A stretch of 64,000 nucleotides of DNA from Bugulina stolonifera (lineage: Eukaryota; Bryozoa; Gymnolaemata; Cheilostomatida; Bugulidae), in NCBI GenBank assembly GCA_935421135.1, contig OW285193.1, forward strand, positions 4,830,496 to 4,894,495. The letters run 5' to 3'. Shown here piece after piece: positions 12,317-38,100 of this stretch (the stretch's first letter is position 1; each line of letters starts with the position of its first letter). The notes beneath the pieces were generated by a model. It had not been told where the DNA came from. It was given only the letters and a program-made list of their open reading frames with translations, and ran no database searches. The position numbers and the translations under genes were made by a program.

Positions 12317-14110
12317 CTAGGGAGGGTTTAGCCTTGTTCTTCTTCCCTTCCGCCGCTTGGTTGGGGGCATCTTCTAAATCCACCCCTAAATCTACACCAA
12401 GCTCATCCAGGACATCCTGATGCTCAGCAGACAGCTTAATATTCTTAGCCGAGTTCTTTACAACCTCTAGAAATGGAACTATAGCTATGATAGGTTTCCA
12501 TGTATCTGTGTACATGAAGTTAGATATCATCTTTCAGTATTAGTATTAAGTATGTATTTTAAACTGATACTGGGAAGTGTATTACTGCCCTTACAGGCTA
12601 CATGTGCATAAATAATATATATTTATGTGCATACATATATATTATAGTAGGTTATTTTACAACTACATTGTACATGTATATTAATGAAAATAATTGTACA
12701 AGGTAGCAGCACTGATGTAGAGCTGTATGGCCTATTATACTTGTAGGATAACATTATAACATATTGACTTTAGATAATGACATATATAATTACGAGTAGT
12801 ACTAATAACATAGACATGTAAATGTACATAATTTCTGGGAAAGTACAGACTATTATTGTGAACTTGTATACGAAAGGGAGATGACTCTAAAATCATTGCT
12901 TTTATCTACATGTAAAATCTGTTGCAAAAAAGATATATTGCATTTTCAGATATGTTAGAAAAAGCGTATCCCTGACTACTATCCCTGACAACCATCCCTG
13001 ACTGACTGGCGTTTGAACTCAAGGCTCTACCGCACCTAATAATCTAGCACAATGGACGGACACATTAACCACCACTTTGACTTCTTAGTTTATTTCGTCA
13101 GTTACTAAATAAACACATAGCAACTGTAGAAATATAAATGCACAGTCAAACTTTATTTATATATTTCCAATAACATAATATTACATGCATAAAACTACAC
13201 ATGCGTGTGGGAGGTGTTATAGATAGGAGCTGTCAGCTAACTTTATATGTTATACTTCATTAGCCTTATCTAATGTATACAAATGCTGACCTAACAACTG
13301 TTATAACATTTCACTTACTGGGCATGCTCACCGGCAACATGGCTTACAAATACGGCAATAAAGTCAAAGAGAGTGGAAGGGAAGATCAGACACTCAGGCC
13401 AAAAACTGTCCGTCCCCCGCCTCCAAACGCGGTCCGGACAAAGCAAAGAGTTGTGCCACCCTGTACACAAATCCGCTCTTGCTATTGGTGTTCCGCCGGC
13501 CAATCAGATAATATTGCTAACAGCGGCATCGAATAGACAGTCTACTTATACAAACGGTATATTATTAGAAAGAGCGCAACAGTTAAGCCGTGGTTTCGCG
13601 AAACTAGTCTATCAGCCACCTGAATGTTCAACACATTTAAGGCGGGAAAGTGGATTGCGGAACGTCGGGACCGCCAAATTGGGCGTATTTGGTGGGACAG
13701 GGTTTTATCATTGAGTGTCCGATCTTCCCTTCCACTATCTTTGATACAGTGTTATAATAACTACAGTACATACGGGTAATACAGTGTTATAATAACTCCA
13801 TTACATACAAGTAATACAGTATATTACGCAATGATGTCATAGTGTACTGGATAATATACAGCATATTACGCAGCGATGTCACAGTGTACTAGATAATATA
13901 CAGCGATGTCACAGTGTACTAGATAATATACAGTGATGTCATATACTTGCATATAGAATAAATTTACCATCAAGTTTGTCTGTCATCCCTTTAAGCATGT
14001 CAATTTCCTCTTCGCCATCTTTGACCTTATTTTCACCTTGACCTTCAACCTTCAGCACTAGCAAGGTGAATGCTATACAGCATTGTGCCACCAAACATTT
14101 CACTGCCACA
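12317..14110 (-). CDS. possible small secreted protein, partial gene model
   Basis: Two exons join in phase on the minus strand: one ending at 13978 (start not resolved, roughly 14104) and one at 12466-12317. The first contains a hydrophobic, signal-like stretch (CCIAFTLLVLKVEGQG) followed by a charged segment (KVKDGEEEIDMLKGMTDKLD). The second continues with DVLDELGVDLGVDLEDAP and a basic end (GKKNKAKPSL). Both splice junctions fit the consensus (G|GTAAAT, TTTCTAG|AG). No in-frame ATG was found in the first exon, and no downstream exon or stop is certain after 12317. No family was recognised. Confidence 0.35.
13365..13743. mobile_element. MITE-like element with terminal inverted repeats
   Basis: A 379-bp unit bounded by inverted repeats: CAAAGAGAGTGGAAGGGAAG at the left and the reverse complement CAAAGATAGTGGAAGGGAAG at the right, continuing as GATC(A/G)GACACTCA. 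Weaker complementarity extends about 40 bp further inward (AAAAACTGTCC against AAAACCCTGTCC, GCGGTCC(G/C)GAC on both sides). It is GC-richer than its surroundings. No clear target-site duplication is visible. It lies inside the intron of the putative small gene on the minus strand. Confidence 0.75.
13750..13945 (+). repeat. short tandem repeats
   Basis: Two adjoining degenerate arrays: GTGTTATAATAACT(A/C)CA units, then ~30-bp units with GATGTCACAGTGTACTAGAT(AATATACAGC). Non-coding. Confidence 0.6.
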
Positions 14111-14149
14111 ACAGAATAAATAGCGTAGAGACACGAAATTGAAGGATAA

Positions 14150-15455
14150 GTCTGAATAATTCTTCATAAACTGCTACACACATGTGCCCAACAGAATTAT
14201 ACATGATTTTATCTTATATCGTTTAAACAGAGAAACCAATTAGTTGTTTAGCTTTATATACGCATAGAGAGAGATCTCAATATTAAACATACATCCTTAT
14301 AATATACTACTTGTACTTTCTATTCAAACCAACCTATTTCTATATAACGGATAATAATTATTATTTTACTTACACCTCATGGTAGTAGCCTACATGCACT
14401 TTCCCGTTAAAATATCATTGGGTTTGGGATGGTTGAAGCCGTTTGGTGATTTCAATGCATAAAGTCAACTCCTTTAATAGAACAGCGTCTCTGTAAACTA
14501 TATCTTAATCACTATTTATACAATGCTTATCTCAGGGTGTTTGCTGTAGTAGTGTATGTGAACGAACACCTGTACTACGTGTTACTAAATGTGGTTACTA
14601 CCCCATACTAATAATATACATGTACACATACATTACAATGGTAGACTTATAATACAGGGAGGATAACTGTTATATCTTGTTATAAAGTGAAGGGTGACCT
14701 TTTCACTATATATATCTAATGCCTAGCATAGGCTATATTCTAGGGTGTAGCATAGCTACCTGTTCAGTGTATAACTATATCTAATGTACATTAGTAACTA
14801 CATGTATATATATGTACTTGATTTACGTGTGCTATAATTACTCCTATAATAAGTTACCTAATGCCCAAGAACTGATGCTTGTAATATCACAATTATTATA
14901 CATTTACTTGGAATAGTTTGGTAATCATAACACACAATATATTATGTCCTACTTTGTACAAATACTAGTTTGAATAATGGAACAGTAATAGATATATATT
15001 ATTATTATTTAACATTTATTTGCTCTCAAAATATCACCCTGTATAGTAGGTGTGCACTATGACATAGATATGTACTGCACTATGACATAGTCAGGTACTA
15101 CACTATGACATAGATATGTACTACAATAGAAAGCTGCTAGTACTACTAATAGTGGAAAATGCTTCTTTTCTAAGGAGTTGTCCTCTCCTCCTTGTTACAC
15201 GCAATGATAAGACAACTCCTTCACTCCATCTAGTTTATACACTGAACTGTATATAGGTATATGCACTGTTTATAATGTTACGTACATCTACATGTAGATT
15301 TAAATAATCTTCCTTCCCTGAGAGCTCAATAATAGTAGTGAGACACGCCATCTTGAAAATATTATTGGTGAAATCTTATCCAATCAATGAATAGATAGGT
15401 AGAATGTGGCCAATAACTCGCCAAACCTTTCAACCAACACACCAGTCTCTCCTCA
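14150..15455. other. intergenic; short repeats, no gene recognised
   Basis: A ~23-bp unit, ACTATGACATAGATATGTACT, is repeated three times at 15056-15125. An imperfect inverted repeat, AAGGAGTTGTC ... GACAACTCCTT, lies at 15172-15221. Otherwise AT-rich with nothing recognised. Confidence 0.4.
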
Positions 15456-15460
15456 CATCT

Positions 15461-27634
<12,174 letters not shown>

Positions 27635-27639
27635 AACTT

Positions 27640-28733
27640 CTGGATTAAGGGCGTTACTGGAAAAAAAGGTTTGAGATGAAAATTCAGACCAACAACATAA
27701 CAGAGCTACTACTATAATGACACAGAAGGTGAAGTTGATCACTAACTAGCAAAATAGTGTTTAGAGATAAAGTAACTATATTATATAGGCCGTGGTACCT
27801 AATTCGAAAAATTAGCCAATGCCTAGACGGAGAAGTTTTTGGAAATTACATTATGTCACAATGGATATTTCCTTCCTAAAGATTGGAAGACTGATGAGAG
27901 TGAGCAATGATCCATATAACATTATGATAGGCAACGAAACCAGCATGTTTGAGATCACGCTCGAAATGAAACCTCTCCATGGAATTGATTCACGTAGCAC
28001 GAGTGGAGCCAATTCCAATGACTCATGAGTTTAATTATTATTTTGTCCTCAACCAGATTACCAACTTCAACTGTAACATAAAATTATAGTCTCAACTTAG
28101 CCAGCATGTCAAAATACTAAAAAGCTCGAGTCCTTGACTGAATGACCGAAAAATTACAGTGAATAGGAATCACCACAACCTATACTTAGTACAATACCTT
28201 ACATCAAAACAGTGAACCTTTAGGTTCTACTCCAGTAAAAAACTTTACTAAAACTTTAATAATGGTTTAACATAAAAAAAAACTTTGGTGCTGCAAGAAA
28301 ATAATTGGGTTGTAAATCGGCTCAAACTTATTACAGTAAAATGAGAAACACTTGAGTCTTTTGTGAAATTTTGATGTCTTGACGGGACTTGCAAATTAAA
28401 TAGTGACAACTAAAAGTTGGCCATGGCAACTTGAGTTTAAAAAAATGCTGCTGCAAGAGTTTAAATGACAAAATGGCGTCTTTAAGGAAACCATGTCTGT
28501 GAGCCTAGTAATTGGGGTTGTGTCAGAAGTTGTTATCATAGAAAAGGCTGATCTCCGCATTACATTTTTAGTATAGTTAACAGTGTTACACAAGGAGTGT
28601 AATTTACACCATGTACACTATAGACACCAATGGTAATGTCCTGTATATCCAACAGACAAGGGGCTAGATGCTATATAATGATTCCTAATTGAGATCATTC
28701 ACCTACACATTCATGTACAGTAAAATGCACAAT
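27640..28733. other. intergenic, NSUN4 5' side to hAT element
   Basis: Contains the presumed NSUN4 promoter side and AT-rich sequence. Short open frames exist (for example 27819-28028, plus strand) but have no splice or domain support. Confidence 0.4.
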
Positions 28734-31700
28734 CATACCTGTCAACTATCCCGATTTGGGCGGGACCCTCCCTATTTCAAACTCTCACTCCCACCAGCTC
28801 CCTATATTCCTATATCCTCCCGATTTCAGGGGATCAGATAGGTAAATTTCATTTTTAGTAAATTGTGTGCATTTGCGGTTTAAACGCCATTGTTGTTTAC
28901 ATGTGTATACGGGGATGAAGATGGAAAGAAGCTAGTAGTGTCGCAAATGCTCATGTGTCCATTGGTTAAAATCAGTAGACTGGTTAAATAATTTGTTGTG
29001 CACTATGACGGGGTTCACACAGAATTACAGTTAGCTTTCACCCGATAGTATGGTGGCATTTGTGAGCGTGACTGCTAACTCTTTCTGCTGTTGTAGGACT
29101 AGAATTAATTTCGTTTAACCAATCTATTTGTTCTAGCCAATTCACACGTTTTTCTCCTTTCTGCTTTTATTTCAATTAATTTTGAAATGGAGATGGCGTT
29201 ATCTCCTAAAAGGCCCAGAACCTACAAAACTGCTGCGAAATCGAATTCCCATTATAACAAGGAATGGGAAAAAAAGCATGAGTTAAGCCTTCAAAGAAAG
29301 GAAATTTGTTCTTTTATTGCTCATTTTGTTGCAAAGACATGAGCGTTAGCCATGGTGGATCGAATGATGTGACAAAACACATAGCTACAAAATCTCATGT
29401 AAGGCAAGCTCAGATCCTAAAGCAATCAGGAAAGATATCTTCATTCTTCTCAACTAACTCAGATTCCATCGACAAAGTGAGTGGTTTTTGGCAACTGAAC
29501 TAGTGATTAGACTAGTGAGGGAATTCTTGCTGCTAAAAAAAGTAATTGAACAGTTACAATACACATTTAATAAATATATATTATACAATAAATATAAAAA
29601 ATGATGTTTAATATAAAAATTAATTTTTAAATTATTCAGCTTGTTAAATCATTTTTAGTAATTAAACAAATTAATTAAAATATAATATGTTTGTTCTCTT
29701 TATAGGTCACTAAGGCAGAAGCTTTGTTCACTGTGATGATTGCTAAGCATAACTGCAGCTTTAGCTTAGCTGATCACTTCACTCAACTCGCACCAGTTAT
29801 ATTTCCAGATTCTGATATTGCTCGTAAATACAGTTGCAAGCGTACAAAAACCATGGCTATGCTATAGCTCAGCACAAACACCTTCATATTGGAATGATTT
29901 TAATACTTTCTATCTCTTGCTGATTGGTGATAATTTAAATGTTAGCTGATGATTAAATTCCTTTAACACTTATAAATTTAAATTTACAATTGACATCAAC
30001 TGAATACATAGCTTTACCAGATTCGCAAAAGAGATACTTTTATACAAATCATTGCTGTTTTTGACATTTTAGAAGGATTTTCACCTGTCTATTCAAAGTG
30101 TGTGGAGAATCTGTGCTAGAGCAGAAAGTTTGGACTCATGTGTGATGAAACAACCGACAGAGGAGTGGACAAACAGTTGGTCATTTTGGCACGCATTATT
30201 GTTGATGGTCAAGTGACAACCCGCTTCATAGATATGCCAACATGCTATATGAGCACTGCCCAAGATTTGTTCACTGCATTAAACCACAGCTTTGAGTGAG
30301 TAGTAACATGGTAATCAGAATACTATTTAACTCTTGTGTGCAAAATTGTAGATTCCTATGCTATAGTAAATATCAAGTGCATTTTATGTGTGCTGGATGT
30401 GATTTGTGATTACAGTACTACAATGTATGTACTTTGATGGTCCTGGGCTTATAAAACTTCTTTTCTCCTGCTACCAAACATTTAACACCCAGGGCAAATT
30501 CAGCCTCGCACCAGATATCATTCTTCCAATTTCTCTACCAAATATTAACTTCATTGCTTGTCTTTATGGAATAACATTTGTCTAGGCGAAGAAGCATCCC
30601 ATGGAATAACGTTGTGGCTTTTAATTCCGACAACTGCTCAGTCATGAAAGGCGCTCAGAATGGTGTCATAGCGAAAATTCGTGAAGTTCAGCCTAGCATT
30701 ATAGATGTTGGCTGTATATGTCACCTTTCTAATCTGGCTGTTTTTGCTGCACTAAAAGCGTCACTCTTCAATGTTGATGATCTTCTCTGCAAGCTGTTCA
30801 AGCACTTTCGTGTCAGGTAGAGTTCAATGTCAACAATTAATGTAACAAATTTAGAATGGTCACTGTCTGACTAAATGAATTACTTATCAACAAAGCTATT
30901 TTTCATTAAGAAACATTTGTTGGGCTGCATGGAATAATTGACACTGTGTGGATGCATTTCTGCTTTGCAGCTCTAAGAAGTGTGAAAAATTGAAAGAATT
31001 TCAAGAGTTTTGCCGGAGTTGAAGAGGAAAGACTTTTGAAACACTGCCCAACGAGATGGTTGAGTATTAGAAAGTGTATCATGCGCCTGATTTCTCAGTT
31101 TCCAGCTGTGAAATCCTACCTTGCTTCACAGAAAGATCCTGAGAATAACAGGACCAAAGTTGGTGGTATTTATCTAATCCTCAGCAACCCACTGCCGCTT
31201 CCTTGGCTACACTTTCTCAAAATAGCTCTACTTCCATACTACAACTTCAATGCCAAGTTTCAGGTAGACTGCTCAAAATTGTATGCATGTTAGACTGACA
31301 GGAGATGACAATTTTGCATTGATTGCTGCATTCACTTGTGAACAAAATATGTAAAATGTATTATCACCCTTTTAGTCTGAAGAAGTTCTTATTTTGGACC
31401 TGCATTCTTCCATGCTAAAACTGGTTAAGACTGTACTGGCATACTACCTTCCTGTACTAATAATTAAAGAACACACAACCACAGATATAACAGCAGTTCC
31501 TCACACTAACCGATCCACACAACTTAATGATCTAGACTTATTTATTGGAACGGTAGCACGCCTGCTGCTGACTTCACTTGAAAAGGACATCCAACAATCC
31601 CCGATCAACCAATTTATGATGTATGATGTACCTTTTACATATAAGTACTTCCATTATTTAATCCTAATGTTGTCTTTTAGCTTAATCTTTGCACTTTGAT

Positions 31701-32768
31701 CTCTTCAGAAACTTGAGGGGAATTTAATATTTGAAATGTTGGTTTTATTTCAGATTTGACAGAGAGTTTTATGAGAAAGGAGTCACAAAGATGTTGAAGA
31801 TTCTCCCTTTGTCTGATCCAACACTCCAAATGGTACCAGCTGCTCACCCTAAGAACAAGAGCCAGTTCAGCCCCCTTAAAGTAAGAGAGCTTGCTGCCAA
31901 AATAATGGCTCCGATTCCTTGGATGGGATTCAATCTGAGTGGACACAACTTCTCCTTGAAGACGAGGAAGCCGAAGCTCAGCTAAGTAGTTCAGACGTAG
32001 TCCAGTATTGGGAGAGGGCTGAAGATCAGTACCCTTACTTAGTTCCTCTAGTGAAGGCATTACTGTGTATTCCTCACAGTAATGCTCAGTCTGAGAGAGT
32101 CTTCTCTATGCTCAAGAAGATATACACTGACCAGAGGGCTGACCTTTGTGCAGAATCAATAAATTCATTGCTTTGTGTAAAAATGAATTGCGCTACATGC
32201 TGCTTAGACACAAAATTTAATCCCCAGCTTCTTCAAAGGCTTAAGCAAGCAGCCATGGTCTATAACCAAAAGCATTCTTCAGCATCTGCTGAGTAGTTGA
32301 TAGGTCTAACCCGGCAGTATACATACCTTAGTACATTGTCTAGTGTTCATAATTAATCAAGAAGATCATCCAATAAATAGCATCAAATCAATACCCTTGT
32401 TCGGTCTCCTTTTACTCTACCTGGTATTTTGATACATCTTTGGAGTTATCAGCTACTACATAGCTCTAATATATTTGAGCAAATTGTGTCCACGTGCTAC
32501 TTCTATCTCTTTTTCAGCTGTTATTTGTGATTTAGTTCAGCTGTTGCTAAAAGTGCGAACATGGTAGCTAATTTACATGTACTACTGATTATGTCAAAAG
32601 ATAATGATTAGTGCTGTGATAACAGTGAAACTTAGCACCCATCCCCCCCCCCCCCCCACAGTTCCAACTCTCCAAATGTATTTTCTGCAGTTAGAAGTCA
32701 GGATTTTGCAAATTTCACATGTGCACTTGGAACTCCCTATATTTTTTCTCTCCAGGTTGACAGGTATG
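28734..32768 (+). mobile_element. hAT DNA transposon, complete ends, degraded transposase
   Basis: A 4035-bp element with 13-bp terminal inverted repeats, CATACCTGTCAAC at 28734 and GTTGACAGGTATG ending at 32768. It is flanked by a perfect 8-bp duplication, TGCACAAT, at 28726-28733 and 32769-32776. An 8-bp duplication is the hallmark of the hAT superfamily, and the encoded transposase agrees. The subterminal regions share short blocks such as CTCCCTATATT. Confidence 0.93.
29187..32296 (+). pseudogene. hAT-family transposase, broken by frameshifts and stops
   Basis: Fragments of one transposase lie in order. A BED-like/TTF zinc finger (FFYCSFCCKDMSVSHGGSND) is out of frame with the N-terminal MEMALSPKRPRTYK segment, which indicates a frameshift near 29300. 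Next come SLADHFTQLAPVIFPDSDIA; the catalytic-core segment MCDETTDRGVDKQLVILA around 30130; VVAFNSDNCSVMKGAQNG; CHLSNLAVFAALKAS; and HCPTRWLSIRKCI after another break near 31020. The C-terminal dimerisation region PHSNAQSERVFSMLKKI ends with a stop at 32296. Stops also interrupt the frame after 29860. It resembles ZMYM6/KIAA1586-type hAT transposases. Some gaps may be introns, but the breaks within domains show decay. Confidence 0.85.
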
Positions 32769-32776
32769 TGCACAAT

Positions 32777-34559
32777 GCAATAATATTCTATCACCATAAC
32801 CAATAGTAATAAGTTTTGCTGGGATTAAAAGTTGCAATGTTCAACAATTTTTCTTTTTATCTTATGTGATATTATATGTAGTAACGTGTCTCTTGCCGTA
32901 ATAAGACATTTGTGTTATTTTTTGTTTGATCATACGCTTCATTATTGCTTTTAGTTTTGTCAAGGTGTCATAGTGCTAATAAAACAGATACCAAATATCA
33001 GTGAAGATACACGCTATCTAGAATATCTAGTTTACTACAAACCCAATACATCCAATCGTACAATGTATGTCAATGTATTTGCCTAATTTGAACATAGGAC
33101 GATTGAATTCTATTGCAATCCTAATTAGAATGATGCAAATACTGGGTAATTTAGAACCATTTCTGTTTCAGTCAGAGTGCTTTGCTATTACAAAAGCTCT
33201 TAACCGCAATTTCATTTCTGCCGCTTGACATGTATTAAGTAGTTCAAACACAAGGTGTCACAAGGTGTAAAACTTTTGCAGAATTTGCATAAACAATAAG
33301 ACATTGGAATATAATATCTTAGGATTGCCGTTTGAATAAAGATAAGCAGTCTCCGAGCAGTCTGAAAAGTGGTGCTAGCTTCACAGATACTTTTAAAATT
33401 TGGTTCTGTGAAATCTTCATAAAAGTCAAGTGGGAAAAGGCCCCATAAATAACTACTCACTATTTCCTGTGCCAATATTGCTATGGATGCACAAGGAATA
33501 CCCTGCAAAACTACAACTCCGACAGAGTTAGCATATGCCCAGCAGCTTGCTCATGTGGGTAGCTACCTTAAATAGTTCAATGACACTCGTCTCACAGCCA
33601 CCATTCACTAAGTACTACCTTAGACAAACAATGTATAAGCATATGAATCAACTGTATTGTGCCTACAAATACATAGCACAGTCAAGTAGTAGATAGCAAG
33701 AGGAAGGAAGAAAAAGTGAAAGCAGCATGGAGGATGCTGACTCATAGTACCTTTATAAATCTCAGAAAATTTGCAAGTGCAAACTAAAAAAATGATGTAG
33801 GGTGATCACATGATCCAATAAAATGGCCATCAAGATCGGCAGGAACGATGTTAGCGAGGGAAACCAAAATTGTACACAGTTCAAGGCTGGCATCCATTTA
33901 CAAGTATTCCAAGAAAACCAGCTACTACAGGTCACCACTTGACTACAGAAATGATATAATATTTTAAATGTAAAACGAAGTGGAAATGCACTAGCGCTAG
34001 CATTTTTTAATCGGGGGATGCAAACCATGTGACAGGTAAAATGTATAAAATTAGAAAATTTGAAGCATTCTGCTAAATATATTGACGGAGGGGGTGAGAG
34101 AGTAGATGATATTTACATCGGCTCTGTTCACTCTCCTGAAAATTGCAATGTTCCTTCCATACAGATACAGTTTGACATCTCAGGACTTAATACATAAAAC
34201 TGAGGCAGTCCAAGGCAGGGCTGTACATTTTCTTAAAAATCTTAAAGAAAGAGCTGGAGTGCCCATGTCTGACAGTTATGAATAAAGGTGAGCCAACACA
34301 CAATCCACTTCTCACTACTATTGTCTCAATCCAGTTGTGATAGCAGTTACAGCTATACATTGTATTGTAATGTTTGACTGTAGGTAGCACAACACATTGA
34401 TCTTCACCACTCAACTGATTTTGGATTGTTAGAGAAAACATTTTAAGCCATTGGTGAGGGCAATATTGTACCTCACTCGTCGCGGAACCTAGTAAATATA
34501 CATGCAGTGTTTAAATGTGTGCTTGTTATTAACAACAACAGTTTATTATGAGCAGACAA
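32777..34559. other. no gene recognised
   Basis: AT-rich sequence between two transposable elements. Several minus-strand frames up to 98 codons exist, but none shows a domain, consistent splice sites or biased composition. Confidence 0.4.
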
Positions 34560-34979
34560 ATAGACAGTTTTCCTAGCTTCAATATCCGCAGAAAATGAAG
34601 GGTTGTCTTCTCTTACTTTTGGTACTGTTTATCATTGTGGAACCCTGTGATCAGCCTTGAAATAGGACATAGAAGAAAATCAGGGGGTGGAAAAATTAAA
34701 CGGAGGGCATATTTGAAAACGGGATAAAAAATAACTTCTAGGGGGAATATTGCAGTATATTTTTGTCCCATAGAATGCATTTTATAGCAGCATTTGTTTA
34801 GAAGGTACCACTGGGTACCTTGTAATTGCTTTTTAATTGACCATGAATGCCCTCACTCTACCACATAACTCACTTGACCCACTTCAAGTTGGCAGCATTA
34901 TCATGATTATACATCAGTAAATACTGCTACTATGATTGGATAAACAACATTTTGCTTAGTTCAACTAACCAATCGAATG
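34560..34979 (+). repeat. left 420-bp terminal inverted repeat
   Basis: Reverse complement of 39300-39719. Contains the small palindrome-like GGTACCACTGGGTACC and a TTAATTGACCATGAATG block. No open frame of note. Confidence 0.9.
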
Positions 34980-35163
34980 TAAGAACTGTAAAAATATTAT
35001 TATTGTCAAATAGTGGCACCAATACTGTAGGCCATCGTATAATGAAGGAGTTCTGGTGAAACCAGTGCTCGTGGGTGTATTTTAACCTATTCTCCAAAAC
35101 AATTTTTATATGCAAGTATATTTATATAGCATGTAAAAACAACAGGTACCTCACTCTTGCAAT

Positions 35164-38100
35164 TTGATGTGCATTACTATCATGGCTAGCGCTGCTGCAA
35201 ACAGTACTCAAATATTAGAAGATGATATCATTTCACTGGAAGAAATTAAAATGTGGACTATTGAAGCTAGAAAAGATTATTGTCGTAGAAGAGGTTTCAA
35301 AACCGGAGGTTCAAGTGAGGAACTGAGTGCACGGGTATATGTTCTTTATAACCAGCAAGTACCTGAAAATCCAACAGCAGTAGAAGAACTCCAATCAAGA
35401 AAGGTGGATTACATGTAGCTATTTATAAAGAAGGCCCAGGGTCTGCTGTTGATCCTAATCGATTAAAAAAATGGATACCAGAAAAAGAAGGAATTTCATT
35501 TTGGCCTCAGACAACATATATAGAGATTGTAAAATTCATACAGAAAAAAGGTTGCTCTCTATCAAAAGATGCATTGACATCATATAAGACTGGCAAGGCA
35601 TATAGTCTGTTTTACAATGACTACATCCAAGAAGTGTTTTTGCACACAATCAGAAAGGACCATCCTTGTTGCTTTCTTAAAGCACAATGCAGAAGAAGCA
35701 ACAAAGTAAATGACCCTCCACACGAAGTTTGGGTGAAAATTATTAAGGAATCTGGGGAAGTATGCTCAGCATACTGCACTTGCTTTGCTGGGTTAGTATA
35801 TTATTCTAGTTTTTATATTTTAAAATCTAGGTCTATAGAAATTGCAATTTTTAATTACTACTTGAATTGATAGTATAATATGCTGTAATTAATACTCTAT
35901 GTTTAAAGAGATTGACACCGAAATGCATTGGTAACAGGGAGTTTGTAAACTTTTTTCAGATTAAGTCAAGTATACAACCATGCTGCAGCAATATTGTTCA
36001 AAATAGAAAGCGCTCACAGACTAGACATTTCAAATCCATCTTGTACTACTGCTCAATGCTCCTGGAAAGTTCCAGCGCTAAAGGATGCAGTATATATTCA
36101 GTTACAAGACATATAATTTTCTAAGCCAGGTCACCAGAAAGGCAAAGGTAAGATTTTCTGTAGATAAAATCAAGTAAATATTGTAAGCATACATTTGATG
36201 AGAAAGAAATGCTAACAACCGCTACATACTACTATATCGCTACATACTACTATATCGTCAAAAATACTACTGTTATCATGAGTAGCGTACTAATAAAAAT
36301 ATCTAGGGTCTTTTAAAATACATTACAACATTATGTCTGTACACTGCAACATAGCAACATAGTGAATAAGTTGAAATAACACTGGTAAGCAGATGTGCAC
36401 ATAAGGTAGGCTACACATTAGGCCTATAACATATCATATGATTCTTTGTATCTGCTGACTAAATTTCAAGTTTAGCAAATAAGTCTACTTTGCAGTTATT
36501 TGTTAACGAAATATTCCAAAGAACATACTCCACAATTTAATTTAATAGAAAGGAATAACATTTTACTTTTTATTAGTGAAATCATTAAAGAAATCAGCTG
36601 TACCAGCAACCCAATTCAGACAATATTTAACAAAGAAGGCTGACAGTCTACCATATCAGGAGTTCATTCAAGATTTAAAGGCTTCTATAAGCGATGCGGT
36701 TATATTTTTACCAGGTGAGAGTATAGTCGAGCCATAGAGCTATTGTTTACAAAGAATAGAGGCTGCCTGTCTGTTATTCTTATCATTTAGAGAAGGTTGC
36801 ACCTACATGTAATCTGACCATAAGCATTATTGATTTCTATTTAATTTAGATTGTGGTGCTCAGCAATGTTATTGCAATAATCTTGATGTCACAAAAGTTC
36901 ACAGGCTAATATGGTTGTTGGATTTTGCCAAATTACTACAAATTTGCCATGTAATTTTTACATGATGTACATGTATGCCTACTGTGTGTAATTGTGTAAA
37001 TAGTTAGTAGCAGTAGGCTTAGGCAATGCATGTTGCAATTGCAATTTTGTTTTCTACAAATACCTCTGTATATAAAATGATTGATTCTTACTACTACACA
37101 AGTCATGTAATATGCTCATGATGATATCATCAACTTAGTACAGGTAGTTGTAGTCTGCTGTGATATCACAAGGTAACTGTAGGCTACAACGAGTACCATC
37201 CTTAGTTCATAACCCCAACTGCAGAGAAAGCTGCTCTCATCATTATCCATTGACAGTTTTCAATCTAATTTATTGTCCCATTTTATTGCTACCACATCCT
37301 TGAATGACTGACATTTATCTAAATACAAAGAAAGGCAGCAGGTGGGAATAGATATTTTAGACAGAGACACTTATCTAGTCCATCTAAACCAGGACAGGCT
37401 GTATGATTGTAGTAGTTCTACAATAAATCACCAATATAAATATGACCATTTATTATTTTGATGGCTTGATGGGAAGGTTACTACAACTGTACATACATGT
37501 AGATCCTATGCTTTATGCCTAGGCCTATCAATAATATTATAAGGGTTACGCTATCTTTAATTCAATTTTTGCACAGCTGTGTGTGTGTGCAAACAACCAT
37601 GCATTTGCACAATTAAATATAATTATAGTGTAATTTCTTATATTACAGGCTCTGAAAACATCTCCCCAGAGGAAAATGTTGGTGATGATGTCATTAAACT
37701 TGCAGCTCAATCCCATAGCATTGACGCCTTCTTGGACAAGCTCAAGCTCACAGGCAAGCAATTATCAGATATCGAAGTTGCAACCAGAGGTCAAAGTTAC
37801 AACCCTCTATGGAAGGCTGCCAGAGCAGGTAGACTCACTGCCTCTAATTTCTACAGGATACACACCAGAGTAGAGACATTGAAGACTGACCCACATACAG
37901 ATATGGCTAATATTATCCAATCAATTTTAAACCCTCCAGACTTAGGCCATCTCTCTCAAATTATCAGTGGGAGAAGCTTGGAGAAAGAAGCATTTGAGCA
38001 TTTTGTTACACAATTTCGGCAAAAGCATAATGGTGCTGTTTTTACTAATTGTGGCCTATTTATTGATGAGGAAATGTCATATCTAGGTGCATCACCTGAT

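Noticed and set aside
31677..32060. 127-codon minus-strand frame
   Set aside because: Antisense shadow of the hAT transposase C-terminal region.
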